A DNA stretch of 50,577 nt. Source: CAZDCD01 sp964503885 (GTDB lineage Bacteria > Bacteroidota > Bacteroidia > Bacteroidales > UBA10428). The notes below the pieces were generated by a model. That model had not been told where the DNA came from and did not search any database. It saw only the letters and a list, made by a program, of their open reading frames with translations. Made by a program: the position numbers and the translations under genes. Positions 8,241 to 17,615 of this stretch are shown one piece after another (the stretch's first letter is position 1; the number at the start of each line of letters is the position of its first letter). The stretch lies in contig CAZDCD010000030.1 of NCBI GenBank assembly GCA_964503885.1, positions 1-50,577 on the forward strand, given 5' to 3'.

Positions 8241-11200
8241 TTAAAAACTCAGATTTGCACCCACCGTAAATACAAACGGAGTGTTGTCATTTTCAGGATC
8301 GATTCCTGTCCATGGTGTCATAACAAATATGTTCGAGGCAGATGCATAGCAGCGCAGGTTGCTGGCGCCGACCTTGTTCAGTATATTCCCGCTGAAGGTA
8401 TAACCCAACTGGGCCGTCTGGAACCTCAGGAACCCCCTGTTTTCAACCATCCTGTCGGAGATGCGGTTATTACCTGAGGGATCGCCTGCAATTGCCCTGG
8501 GTATGGTGTTCGAATGATTTTCCGGGGTCCACCTGTCAAGATAAACGGTTTCGAAGTTGTCTCCTCCCGCATCGATGGAAAGCTTTCCTGTTTCGTTGAT
8601 CCCCTGGACATCTCCTACACCCCTGAAGATCATGTTAACGTCCCAGTTCCTGAAATTTGCACCGAGGCTGAAACCATAGTAATATCCGGGTATTGTTTTA
8701 CCGAGATACGTCTGGTCATAAGCATTGATGATGCTGTCCGGTGCATAATGTACGAACGCCTCAGGACCATCGGCTTCCGTGGGTGCGCTGTTAATATCCA
8801 CGAATCTGACGTCACCGGGTGCTTTCTGGTCTTCGTATCCCGGATCACTGTGTACAGCAAGCCAGTCGCTGACGTCCTGATCGGTCTGGAAGATGCCGTC
8901 GGTCTCATAACCATAAAGGAAGTTCATGGAATAGCCTTCTTCAATCCTCCCCCAGTTGTCACCTGAAGGCCTGTTACGGTAAAGGTCCATTACTTCGTTT
9001 TTAACTGTTGTAATGTTGAAAGATATGTTATACCCTACAGGGCCGATCTTGTCCTGCCAGCTTCCCTGTATTTCGATACCCCGGTTGGATACCTTGGCAA
9101 GGTTGACTACCGGCTGGGAAGATGCACCGATCACCAGCGGGATCTCAATTGACTGGAGAATACCGTCGGTCAGCCGGTTGTAATATTCAGCCGTAAGTGA
9201 CAGCCGGTTCGAAAGCATTACGGCATCGAAGCCGACGTTCTTTGTAGTGGAAGTTTCCCAGCTCATGTCTATGGTGGGGAAATCGGTCAATGCTATGCCC
9301 TGTGCCGAAGGGTTGTTACCTCCGATGACCGATCCGAAGGCATATTCAGTACTCAGGTTAACCAGCGATACGTATGCTGCGTCCCTTGTTTCCTGGTTCC
9401 CGACCTGACCCCAGCCTGCACGAAACTTCAGGTCGTCCAGCCATGAAATATTTCTCATAAATCCTTCTGAAGTAATCCTCCATGCAGCAGCAAATGAAGG
9501 GAATGTACCCCATTTGTATCCCGGTCCGAATTTTGACGATCCGTCACGGCGTACTGTTGCGTCGAGGTAATATTTGTGATGATAATTATAGCTCATCCTG
9601 GCCATATATCCCTGCAGTCCTGAAGGGCCACGGCCCGAAGTAACATTTCTATTTTCCCTGGAGACATTGTCAGAGATCCTTCTCTGGTCCCAGCTCGAAA
9701 TGGGAGAATACTGGTCTACGGCTTTCTGTTCGGTGGTCCAATCTACACGCTGGTCCATGCCATTCAGGGTAATGTCGAAATTATGTTCACCAAAGCTCCG
9801 GGTGTAGTTGATCAACAATTCCTTGACAATATTGGTATTGATATTGTCCCTTATGGTATATGCATTGGCTTGTGACAAGTCGGTAAGATAACCCCTCTGA
9901 GGATCGAAAAGGCCTCCTTCTCTTCCCTGATTGTACACTTCCTGGTGGTACGAATAACGGTCGAAGCTGAAGGTACCTTTGATCTTGAGACCGTTCACCG
10001 GGGAAACTTCTGCATAGAAGCTGCCAAGGTTCCTCAGCATCTTGTTCTGCCAATAGTCGTTTGTATAGTTGCCCGGGTTGATCCTTGTTCCGGGGCCATA
10101 TCCCTGGGATTCGAGCGTACCGTCGATGGTCCTTCCGGGAAGGGCCCATCCTTTGTACCCGTTGACTTCTGCCGAGCCGTTGTCATAAAGGGGCTGCCAG
10201 GGCGGAGTATAGGAATAATTGGGATAATCGGGATTTACTTCAAGACCTGCTGCTCCCGTTAAGTTCTGCCTGTCGTTGTTGGTATATACAAAACGGTATG
10301 ATTCTCCTACTTTCAGCCATTTGGTGAGCTTGTGGTCAGAGTTGAGTGAAAATGAATAACGATCGAATTTATTATAGAACACGGCGTCTTCCTCACTCGA
10401 GTAACCGGCGCCTACAAAAAAATTCGAGGCGTCGTTACCGCCCGAAATGCTGAGGTCATAATTCTGCACCGGGGCATTTTTTTTCAGGCCGAAATCAACC
10501 CAGTCACTGGTATACGTGGGACTGTTTCCCAGGTAATACGCTGATGTGGGATCAAAGAACCTGAATGTTTCAGGGGCAGGAGTAACTGTCGGATTGTTGG
10601 CCCAGGCTTCGAGGTGTGCATCTGTAAATTGCTGTGTGTTCATCATATCACGTCTCCTGGTGATGTTCTTGATCCCGTAGCTGGCAGAGAAATTAACGTT
10701 CGGTTTTCCTTTTTGCCCGCGTTTTGTCGTGATCAGGATCACCCCGTTCGATGCGCGTACACCATAAACGGCCGTTGCAGAAGCATCTTTCAGCACCGAT
10801 ATCGATTCGATGTCATCGGGGTTGATCATGTTGAACACGTTGATGGTACCCCGGAAGTCAGCCTGCCAGGTGCCGTCACCATATGTTGATCCTCCTTCTG
10901 TCAGCGGTACTCCGTCGATCACATACAGCGGGTCGTTGAACCCCAATGTGCCGACCCCGCGTATCCTTACTTCAGGGCGGGCGGTCGGGCTGCTGCCGGT
11001 ACTCGAGATCAGCACGCCGGCCATTTTTCCCTGCATCTGCAGTTCAGGTGACATTTTCACGTCAGTATTCAGTTCCTTGGCATCAATCGAGGAAACAGCC
11101 CCGGTCAGGTCGGCCTTTTGCCTGGAACCGTAACCGATCACCACAACCTCGTCAAGGGACTTGATATCAGGGACCATTGTAACGTCGATTTTCGATTGGC

Positions 11201-11774
11201 CTGCAATACTTACCGTCTCGGTATTGTAACCAACAAATGAAAACACAAGGACAGCATTTGCATCAGGCACATCAATAGTGAAAAATCCTTTCAGATCGGT
11301 CACAGCACCTATACTGGTACCCTGTACCGTGACGTTTACGCCGGGCAGTGTTTCTCCGCTGGCAACATCGGTCACAGTACCGGTAACGGTGTTTTGCTTC
11401 TGTTGCTTTTTATTGGTTATTACGATCATGTTGTCCTCAAAGATCATATAATCGATCTGGTCCGGTCCGAACAATTTACCAAGAATGCTTTCCACAGATT
11501 CCTGATTGGCTGTTACAGAGACCTTCCTGTCAACATTGATCAGCTCATTTCTGTATAGAAACTTGAAGTTGCTGTTACTCTCTATCCTGTTAAAAACATC
11601 TTTGATCGTAACATCAGTAAGATCAAATGTAAAATGGGTGTTTTGTGAGTAGATTGTAGCAGAAACATTCAGCATCGCAAAAATCATTAATGGAGCAGTC
11701 AGTTTCATAATCAAGATGATTTTTTTTAGTCTTTTCCCTAAGTGACAGGGAAAGCAGTCTGATTTTTTTTTCAT
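8241..11774 (-). CDS. SusC/RagA-family TonB-dependent transporter with STN domain (PUL 1)
   Basis: Outer-membrane TonB-dependent transporter of 1177 residues. After a signal segment it has an STN (secretin/TonB short N-terminal) domain at about 45-100 (FDLTDVTIKDVFNRIESNSNF), then a carboxypeptidase-regulatory-like domain at about 130-205 (GTVTDVASGETLPGVNVTVQGT), the plug (from about 215, EVVVIGYGSRQKADLTGAVSSI) and the beta-barrel to the C-terminus. The STN domain is the part that talks to FecR-type anti-sigma factors, and such a gene pair lies just upstream. The transporter therefore probably both imports oligosaccharide and signals its presence. The long N-terminal segment before the hydrophobic stretch is common in this class. 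Confidence 0.95.
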   Translation of the reverse strand: MKKKSDCFPCHLGKRLKKIILIMKLTAPLMIFAMLNVSATIYSQNTHFTFDLTDVTIKDVFNRIESNSNFKFLYRNELINVDRKVSVTANQESVESILGKLFGPDQIDYMIFEDNMIVITNKKQQKQNTVTGTVTDVASGETLPGVNVTVQGTSIGAVTDLKGFFTIDVPDANAVLVFSFVGYNTETVSIAGQSKIDVTMVPDIKSLDEVVVIGYGSRQKADLTGAVSSIDAKELNTDVKMSPELQMQGKMAGVLISSTGSSPTARPEVRIRGVGTLGFNDPLYVIDGVPLTEGGSTYGDGTWQADFRGTINVFNMINPDDIESISVLKDASATAVYGVRASNGVILITTKRGQKGKPNVNFSASYGIKNITRRRDMMNTQQFTDAHLEAWANNPTVTPAPETFRFFDPTSAYYLGNSPTYTSDWVDFGLKKNAPVQNYDLSISGGNDASNFFVGAGYSSEEDAVFYNKFDRYSFSLNSDHKLTKWLKVGESYRFVYTNNDRQNLTGAAGLEVNPDYPNYSYTPPWQPLYDNGSAEVNGYKGWALPGRTIDGTLESQGYGPGTRINPGNYTNDYWQNKMLRNLGSFYAEVSPVNGLKIKGTFSFDRYSYHQEVYNQGREGGLFDPQRGYLTDLSQANAYTIRDNINTNIVKELLINYTRSFGEHNFDITLNGMDQRVDWTTEQKAVDQYSPISSWDQRRISDNVSRENRNVTSGRGPSGLQGYMARMSYNYHHKYYLDATVRRDGSSKFGPGYKWGTFPSFAAAWRITSEGFMRNISWLDDLKFRAGWGQVGNQETRDAAYVSLVNLSTEYAFGSVIGGNNPSAQGIALTDFPTIDMSWETSTTKNVGFDAVMLSNRLSLTAEYYNRLTDGILQSIEIPLVIGASSQPVVNLAKVSNRGIEIQGSWQDKIGPVGYNISFNITTVKNEVMDLYRNRPSGDNWGRIEEGYSMNFLYGYETDGIFQTDQDVSDWLAVHSDPGYEDQKAPGDVRFVDINSAPTEADGPEAFVHYAPDSIINAYDQTYLGKTIPGYYYGFSLGANFRNWDVNMIFRGVGDVQGINETGKLSIDAGGDNFETVYLDRWTPENHSNTIPRAIAGDPSGNNRISDRMVENRGFLRFQTAQLGYTFSGNILNKVGASNLRCYASASNIFVMTPWTGIDPENDNTPFVFTVGANLSF

Positions 11775-11810
11775 AAATTTGTTTAGTTTTAATTAGACAT
11801 GCGCAATAAT

Positions 11811-11828
11811 GCAATAGGTTTCTATTGC
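11811..11828 (-). promoter_or_regulatory. Small stem-loop in the susC leader
   Basis: Arms GCAATAG (11811-11817) and CTATTGC (11822-11828) with a 4-nt loop, 37 bases before the susC start. It could affect translation of the leader or be part of an operator. Function is inferred from position only. Confidence 0.35.
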
Positions 11829-11853
11829 GTAATGCAATTGTTTTGTTCGAATA

Positions 11854-11880
11854 CCGGAAAATGCTGGTACCATTTTCCGG
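11854..11880 (-). promoter_or_regulatory. Stem-loop between fecR and susC
   Basis: Perfect 10-bp arms (11854-11863 and 11871-11880) with a 7-nt loop. Seven T residues follow on the plus strand only, so it has the form of a plus-strand terminator, although no plus-strand gene precedes it. On the minus-strand transcript it lies between fecR and susC and may separate their expression. Two roles are possible: attenuator or RNA stabiliser for fecR, or blocker of antisense transcription. Confidence 0.5.
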
Positions 11881-11932
11881 TTTTTTTAGTTTTTGGTTTA
11901 GACACACATTTTTTTCATTGGCAATAATGTTT

Positions 11933-13030
11933 TTAGTGTTTTGATTCTCCGATGATTATGCTATCATTCGTTATTGAATAATTGAATGGGGAAGCGAAAT
12001 TTAATGCTTCAAGGGCTTTTTCAATGCTTATTTCATCGAATCGCCCCGAATACCTGTAATTTTTTACTTTTTCGTCGTTAAAAAGAATGGTCACGCCATA
12101 TCGTCGTTCAAGTTTTAATGCAATACTCTCGAATGACTCATTATCAAATAATAAGCTATTATTCTTCCAGGCAATAACAGCATCTGTATTTACCTTGCTG
12201 GTTATAATTACCTTTTCCTGCCTGATACCTGATACTGACCCGTCAAGTACCGATTTGTCCGCCAGCTGTTTCTTTTCATTATCTGATAACATTATCTTTC
12301 CTGCCTTCTTTATGTATGTGGCTTTTTCATGAGGAGACAACTCAATGGTCTCTGTCAGGTGTCCCTGTTTTTTATTGCCTTCAATAATTACTGAACCGGA
12401 AATAAGGGTGGTTTCAATTGTTCCTTCATCAGGGTATGATTTTACGTTAAAAACTGTTCCCAATACCCTGATATTGAGATGAGAGGTTTTAACTATGAAC
12501 GGATGTTTTGCATCTTTGGCGACATTGAAATATCCTTCTCCATCGAGTGTAACTTCCCTTGTGTCATCTTCGAAACGGTCAGGGTATGTTAATTTACTTC
12601 CCGCATTCAGGTATACAACTGTTCCGTCAGTAAGTGCAAGCCGTGTATGGGAGCCCTGTGGTGTGGTGCATTCAAAAAAAGCAATCTGGCGTGGACGATG
12701 AGCGGTATTTATTGAATAAAAAAATACGGATAATCCGAGTGTTATGATTACCATAGCTGCAACAGCAATCCGGAAAACAGGAATTTTCAGCAACTCTTTT
12801 AAGGAAAGGGCCTTTATGTGGCTGTCGCCGATTTTAGCCATAAATTTTTGGTAGCCTTTTTCAGGATCATACTTATTCCTGTTGGCAACAATTTCAATCG
12901 CGTTCCATGCTGCCTCTGCCTTTCTGAACTCCTCACGGTTTTCTTCACCCGAATTCAGCCATTCCGTAAACTGCTTTCGCTCATCCTCTGAGGACAAGCC
13001 GTTCAATATGCGCAATATCAATTCATCCAT
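11933..13030 (-). CDS. FecR-family anti-sigma factor
   Basis: Inner-membrane anti-sigma regulator of 365 residues. The cytosolic N-terminal part (about 1-85; helical, WLNSGEENREEFRKAEAAWNAIE) would hold the ECF sigma factor. A single membrane helix (about 90-112, FRIAVAAMVIITLGLSVFF) follows, then the periplasmic FecR domain (about 125-225, TTPQGSHTRLALTDGTVVYLNAGSKL) and a C-terminal DUF4974-like domain (about 290-365). It lies 94 bases downstream of the sigma gene and upstream of susC. The expected circuit is: glycan binds SusC/D, the STN domain contacts FecR, sigma is released, and the PUL is transcribed. Confidence 0.93.
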   Translation of the reverse strand: MDELILRILNGLSSEDERKQFTEWLNSGEENREEFRKAEAAWNAIEIVANRNKYDPEKGYQKFMAKIGDSHIKALSLKELLKIPVFRIAVAAMVIITLGLSVFFYSINTAHRPRQIAFFECTTPQGSHTRLALTDGTVVYLNAGSKLTYPDRFEDDTREVTLDGEGYFNVAKDAKHPFIVKTSHLNIRVLGTVFNVKSYPDEGTIETTLISGSVIIEGNKKQGHLTETIELSPHEKATYIKKAGKIMLSDNEKKQLADKSVLDGSVSGIRQEKVIITSKVNTDAVIAWKNNSLLFDNESFESIALKLERRYGVTILFNDEKVKNYRYSGRFDEISIEKALEALNFASPFNYSITNDSIIIGESKH

Positions 13031-13124
13031 CTTGGTAGTTGATTTTGGTGGAACAATTGTGTCTGTTTATATACTTAACTGACAACTTAACTTTGCTTAA
13101 CAGTAAAAAGGAAGGTGATTTTTT

Positions 13125-13682
13125 TTAAAAATATTCTTCCAATGCAACTTTAATCTTTTTAAGTGCAATGGATATTTGTTTTTGTACTGTATTCACCGTG
13201 ATTTTTTTTTTCCTTGCAATATCGTGGTGTTTCAATCCGTCAAAGCGGCTCATGATAAAGATCTCCCGGCACTGCTCGGGCAACTGTTCAATGGCTTCGT
13301 GAATGCGGCCTTCGAGCTCTTGTGCCAGGTATACCGACAATCCGGTTTCCTGACTGATGTTTAAGAAATATTCTGCTTCAAGGTTTTTTTGAATGACTGA
13401 CTGATTGAACTTGCTTACCACTTTGGCATGTTTAAGGTAATTCAGGCAATTATTTTGTAATGACCGGAACAGGTAAGCCACAAGGGATTCCTGAATCTGC
13501 AATGTATCCCTTTTTTCCCAGAGCTTATAAAAAGTATCCTGGACCAGTTCTTCGGCAACAGATTTGTCTTTGACAATACGCCCGGCATATACACACAACC
13601 CGACATAATTGTTCATAAACAATTCCTGTATATCAGGCTGACTTATTGTATTTTCAGGGTGATATTTTTGATAATCAGACAT
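13125..13682 (-). CDS. ECF RNA polymerase sigma factor (PUL 1 regulator)
   Basis: RpoE-like extracytoplasmic function sigma factor of 185 residues. Region 2 is at about 25-95 (NYVGLCVYAGRIVKDKSVAEELVQDTFYKLWE), and region 4 with its helix-turn-helix is at about 125-180 (EQLPEQCREIFIMSRFDGLKHHDIARKKKITVNTVQKQIS). It belongs to the Bacteroidota family paired with FecR anti-sigma factors. It heads the regulatory pair and is probably the activator of the downstream susC operon, and perhaps of itself. In the 126-base upstream gap I see only AT-rich sequence and a weak inverted repeat (13737-13754), no clear promoter. Confidence 0.93.
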   Translation of the reverse strand: MSDYQKYHPENTISQPDIQELFMNNYVGLCVYAGRIVKDKSVAEELVQDTFYKLWEKRDTLQIQESLVAYLFRSLQNNCLNYLKHAKVVSKFNQSVIQKNLEAEYFLNISQETGLSVYLAQELEGRIHEAIEQLPEQCREIFIMSRFDGLKHHDIARKKKITVNTVQKQISIALKKIKVALEEYF

Positions 13683-13808
13683 TTAACAACACTAAAAACG
13701 TGAAATTAAACAATTTTATTATGTGTCTTTTAATTATATGTTTATTTTAACATAATTGTTGAGTATAAAATTATTTTGAAGTTGTATTCGCGCATACTGA
13801 AATGTTTT

Positions 13809-15482
13809 TTAGTCCGATTTCTTAATATATACCACCCAGTCCTGAACACGAGTGGAACCCGGGTACATTGCAGGACAGGCAAGGGGGATGGATGCTGCCC
13901 CTTTGACACGGGTCTCATTTGTTTTTTCCCCGGTAGCAGGATTAAAAAAATAATAACTGAAAAAATCTTTTGATGATGCGTTCAGTTTAACGGTTATATA
14001 TCCGCCGTATCGCAGGTAAATAACATATTCTTTTCCCGGCCTTGCCAGGCAAAACGGCTGGGGAGAATCTCCGATCAATTCAGGGTGCGAATCCAATGTC
14101 CACCATTGGAGACTGCTGAAGAAAGTTGACAAGATTCCCATTGAAACAGCTCCTTCATAGTCATAAGTAGTACTTTCGAATCCCTGCTGCATGGGCCAGA
14201 CATCGCCTTTTATCTGTCCGGTTTCCGGTGTGCAGCCACGCCATACATGACCGCCGCCGTATGTATGACCCGCTGCCCCGGAAAGGATCGCGCCCCAGGC
14301 AGCCAGCCTGATATCACGTGCTGTAGGATTACCCTCGACAAATTCATACCATGGTTCTGTAACAACGATAGGTTTTGCAGGCTTCCTGGCATAATTTTCA
14401 ACGACTATATAAGGAATCATTTCATTGGCATACCGGCCATGCCCGGCCTGACTCTGATTATAATCCAGCCATGGTTCGCTGTGCATTACATCACCTGTCG
14501 ACCACTGGGGAGCACCGGCACCACCATTCCAGAATGGAGGGGTGGGATGGAGGCTTACGATCCTTTTATACGGATCTTCTTTCTTGACATAAAGTCCGAG
14601 CTCTTTCCAGAAATCAATGGAAAAACCTCCATAATCATACATATTATATTCACCGGCAAGTGTCCAGATTACATTATAAGCACCAAAACGGTGAATCAGG
14701 TAACTCCACCAGCGCTTAATTTTTTCTTCCCCTATTTTGTCCTTTAAGTCCCTGCGGCCCCACCATCCGTGGATCCATACGGTAATTCCCCTGGAATTGG
14801 CATACCGGATCATGGCCCCGACCTTTTTTACATGCTCCGGACTGAGCCTGGTAAAGGTACTGTCGAGCAACGAGCTTACCTGTTGCCAGCCATTACCGGG
14901 AACAAATAACTGCCCTATATTAAAGCCTTTATCCGCCCGGTTATCCACCAGCCGTTTGAATGTTTCAAGGCGGATCCTTTCATCAGTCCAGTTCCACCAT
15001 GTATCACCAATCCACAGAAAAGGCGTGCCATCAGCATATTCAAAATAGTGGCTCCCTGAGCTATCATTGGGATGGACCCGGACAAACCCTCTTCGTATGG
15101 GATTATCCTTTAACTCTTCCTTATCCCAGTTAATAACCTTTAGTTTGCCTTTTTTGCCATTCAGCGTCATGTCCTTTGAAATACTATTATATTCCCATTC
15201 CCCCGAATACGGAGCGGCGAAATTTACGATCCATTCATTATCACCATTCCAGCAGCCTTCCAGCGTGAGATTGTGTCCTTCGGCATCACCACCGGTTCCT
15301 TTAAAACATACTTTGACAAGAGGTTCACCATCTGAAACAGGGATGAGCAAATACGGATTATCATACATTATTTTGGTATGGAAAGTAAGTGTAAATACTT
15401 CCCATTTATGAAGTGTGATGGCATAAATCTCCTGAAAAGAATAAATAAATGTAAGTGTCAGTAATATATTGATAATTTTCAT
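13809..15482 (-). CDS. DUF5060/DUF4038 glycosidase (GH140-like)
   Basis: A 557-residue exported protein with an N-terminal beta-sandwich (DUF5060-like, about 25-125) and a (beta/alpha)8 catalytic domain (DUF4038, about 140-450), the arrangement of GH140 apiosidases and related putative endoglycosidases. The motif WIGDTWWNWTDERI is typical. Candidate catalytic Glu residues are in WTLAGEYNMYD (acid/base) and VVTEPWYEF (nucleophile), at the usual GH-A spacing. A short C-terminal domain (about 465-557) follows. A signal peptide of about 21 residues is present. It is the last gene of the minus-strand operon that begins at 21585, 110 bases after GH97. The sugar cleaved cannot be determined; GH140 is the nearest named family and the assignment is by family resemblance only. 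Confidence 0.75.
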   Translation of the reverse strand: MKIINILLTLTFIYSFQEIYAITLHKWEVFTLTFHTKIMYDNPYLLIPVSDGEPLVKVCFKGTGGDAEGHNLTLEGCWNGDNEWIVNFAAPYSGEWEYNSISKDMTLNGKKGKLKVINWDKEELKDNPIRRGFVRVHPNDSSGSHYFEYADGTPFLWIGDTWWNWTDERIRLETFKRLVDNRADKGFNIGQLFVPGNGWQQVSSLLDSTFTRLSPEHVKKVGAMIRYANSRGITVWIHGWWGRRDLKDKIGEEKIKRWWSYLIHRFGAYNVIWTLAGEYNMYDYGGFSIDFWKELGLYVKKEDPYKRIVSLHPTPPFWNGGAGAPQWSTGDVMHSEPWLDYNQSQAGHGRYANEMIPYIVVENYARKPAKPIVVTEPWYEFVEGNPTARDIRLAAWGAILSGAAGHTYGGGHVWRGCTPETGQIKGDVWPMQQGFESTTYDYEGAVSMGILSTFFSSLQWWTLDSHPELIGDSPQPFCLARPGKEYVIYLRYGGYITVKLNASSKDFFSYYFFNPATGEKTNETRVKGAASIPLACPAMYPGSTRVQDWVVYIKKSD

Positions 15483-15592
15483 TTTTATTCCTTTTTAATA
15501 ATTTGCCGGTGGTTTCGGCATAAATTACAACATCTTTCAATTCTGTGAATGGTTTGAAGGTCTGAGGGAGAGTATGAACTGCAAGGCTGATT

Positions 15593-17581
15593 CTATTCCT
15601 TTGGGACCAATATTGCCGCCCATCCTCCGCCGTTGGACAGATGTACGTTCAGTATATCACCTGATGAAATGTCGGTGACATACCTTTTATAATCTGTGGC
15701 ATCACGGTCTGCATTTACTCCGTCTTTAAAGATCTCAGCTTTATACAATCCACCTTTAAGGAATGAAAAATCAAGTTTCAAATCACGGGCATCCCAATTG
15801 TTCATCGCACCTATGTACCAATTATTGCCTCTTTTACGGGCTACAACAGCATATTCACCTGCCTTACCGGCCAGAGCAACTGTTTCATCGAAAGTTGTGG
15901 GTATGCTGGTAATAAAATCAGTACATTCCTGCTCTCGCATATATACGGTGGGATTGTCCGCAAGCATCTGAAAGGGTACCTCATAGATCACATACATGGC
16001 CAGTTGCTGACAGCGTGTCCCCTGGCTCATGGGCTTATCGTTTACCGGCCTGAAGTTTGCACGGTTGGCATTTCTCATGGCACCGGGAGTATAATCCATC
16101 AGACCGGCAAGCATGCGGATAAAGGGGAGGCTGGTCGTATAGCGGGGTGTATTTTCATTCTCCCATTTTGAATTTTCCAGTCCCCTTACTCCTTCATTCC
16201 CTACAAGGTTCGGATAAGTACGCTGAAGGCCTGCAGGCTTGAATATTCCATGATAATCAACCATCAATTTGTTTTCAGCTGCTTTTTTCAGGACCTCGCG
16301 GACAGAAGCAACAGCAAGCTGGTCATCGCGGTCGATGAAATCAATCTTAAACCCTTTCACTCCTTTTTTTGCATACATGAGAAAAACAGTGTCCATTTGC
16401 TGTGTTACAGTGTACCAGTATGCCCATAGAAACACGCCCACATTTTTTTGTTCTGCATAACCGAGTATCTCCTGAAGGTCAAGGTCGGGATTGACTTTTG
16501 TAAGGTCCTTCGGTTCTGACCAGCCGGCATCTATCAGAATGTACCGGATATTGTTGGCAGCGGCAAAATCAATATAGTATTTATATGTCAGTGTATTTAT
16601 TCCTGCCCTGAAGTCAACATGTGATATGTTCAGGTTGTTCCACCAGTCCCATGCACACTGGCCGGGTACTATCCATGATACGTCAGCTATTTGGGAAGGA
16701 GTTGCCAGTTTTTGTATCATATCGTTGTTCAGCAGCTCCTTATCATTTTTACTGATCACAACAGCACGCCAGGGAAAGCTGCGTGTACCTTTTGTTTTGG
16801 CGATATAATCAGCCCGCCTGACAGGGATATAGTTCATGTCGCTAAAACCACTCAGCCTGGCTTCCAAAGGGTAACGGGCATAAACACCTTTAAATCCGTG
16901 TTGTTGTTTATCAGCGGCAAGATACATACCCGGGTAATCTTCGAGGTCGGCTTCCAGGATAACTGCTTTGACATTATTATCCGCTTTCACCAGCACCGGT
17001 AAAAAGGCAAGCGAATCCGCAGGAAACTGTGAAATATGGATCTCTGAATAATAAGATTCGAAAGATGTACAGAAAATCTGTCCGTCTCTGTAATCCCTTG
17101 CAAGAGGGATAAATGCTTTTTTATCTCCGGCGAAGTTAAACCGGGCAACTTCATTATCTACGATGATATTGCCTTTTTTATTTGTGGTGAAGCGGTATGC
17201 CACTCCGTCATTATAAGCTCTGAAGATCACTCCGCAATCATTTGCAAAACTGATTGTCAGTTGGTTATATTTATCTTCAACAATTGCTTTTTTATAATTT
17301 ACAGCAGTAAAGGTACGGTCGGCACTATCCATCCGGAAAGATCTGATCTTTGTACCGGTTCCGGGAAATTCATCTTCATCCAGGACCAGCGATATTTCTG
17401 AGGGAGTAATGATCGATCGCCCGTTGAATTTCAGCGACCATTGAAGTTCCGGCCATGTGTTAACTTCAACCCTGATATTGCCATCGGGTGAATTGAGATC
17501 AAAACTGTTCCTTTGGGCATTCAGAAAACCTGCTGTTATAACAGTCATCAGGATCAACCCGGTAAAAAATCTGGTTCCCAT
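15593..17581 (-). CDS. GH97 retaining alpha-galactosidase-type enzyme
   Basis: Family GH97 enzyme of 662 residues with signal peptide (1-22), an N-terminal beta-super-sandwich (about 25-280), a TIM barrel (about 285-560) and a C-terminal beta domain. GH97 divides into inverting alpha-glucosidases (SusB type) and retaining alpha-galactosidases. Here Asp414 lies in GFKIDFIDRDDQ and Glu463 in VGNEGVRGLE. From the literature on the retaining member BtGH97b (BT1871), nucleophile Asp415 and acid/base Glu470 fall at almost the same places. I therefore prefer a retaining alpha-galactosidase. It probably works in the periplasm on galactose side chains. It is fourth in the minus-strand operon, 34 bases after the DUF1680 gene. 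Confidence 0.85.
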   Translation of the reverse strand: MGTRFFTGLILMTVITAGFLNAQRNSFDLNSPDGNIRVEVNTWPELQWSLKFNGRSIITPSEISLVLDEDEFPGTGTKIRSFRMDSADRTFTAVNYKKAIVEDKYNQLTISFANDCGVIFRAYNDGVAYRFTTNKKGNIIVDNEVARFNFAGDKKAFIPLARDYRDGQIFCTSFESYYSEIHISQFPADSLAFLPVLVKADNNVKAVILEADLEDYPGMYLAADKQQHGFKGVYARYPLEARLSGFSDMNYIPVRRADYIAKTKGTRSFPWRAVVISKNDKELLNNDMIQKLATPSQIADVSWIVPGQCAWDWWNNLNISHVDFRAGINTLTYKYYIDFAAANNIRYILIDAGWSEPKDLTKVNPDLDLQEILGYAEQKNVGVFLWAYWYTVTQQMDTVFLMYAKKGVKGFKIDFIDRDDQLAVASVREVLKKAAENKLMVDYHGIFKPAGLQRTYPNLVGNEGVRGLENSKWENENTPRYTTSLPFIRMLAGLMDYTPGAMRNANRANFRPVNDKPMSQGTRCQQLAMYVIYEVPFQMLADNPTVYMREQECTDFITSIPTTFDETVALAGKAGEYAVVARKRGNNWYIGAMNNWDARDLKLDFSFLKGGLYKAEIFKDGVNADRDATDYKRYVTDISSGDILNVHLSNGGGWAAILVPKE

Positions 17582-17615
17582 GGTATGAATTTTAGATTAG
17601 CCTGTTTATCAAAGA

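Noticed and set aside
13737..13754. Inverted repeat TATGTT/AACATA upstream of the sigma gene
   Set aside because: Six-base AT arms in a very AT-rich gap are expected by chance; no consensus supports it as an operator.
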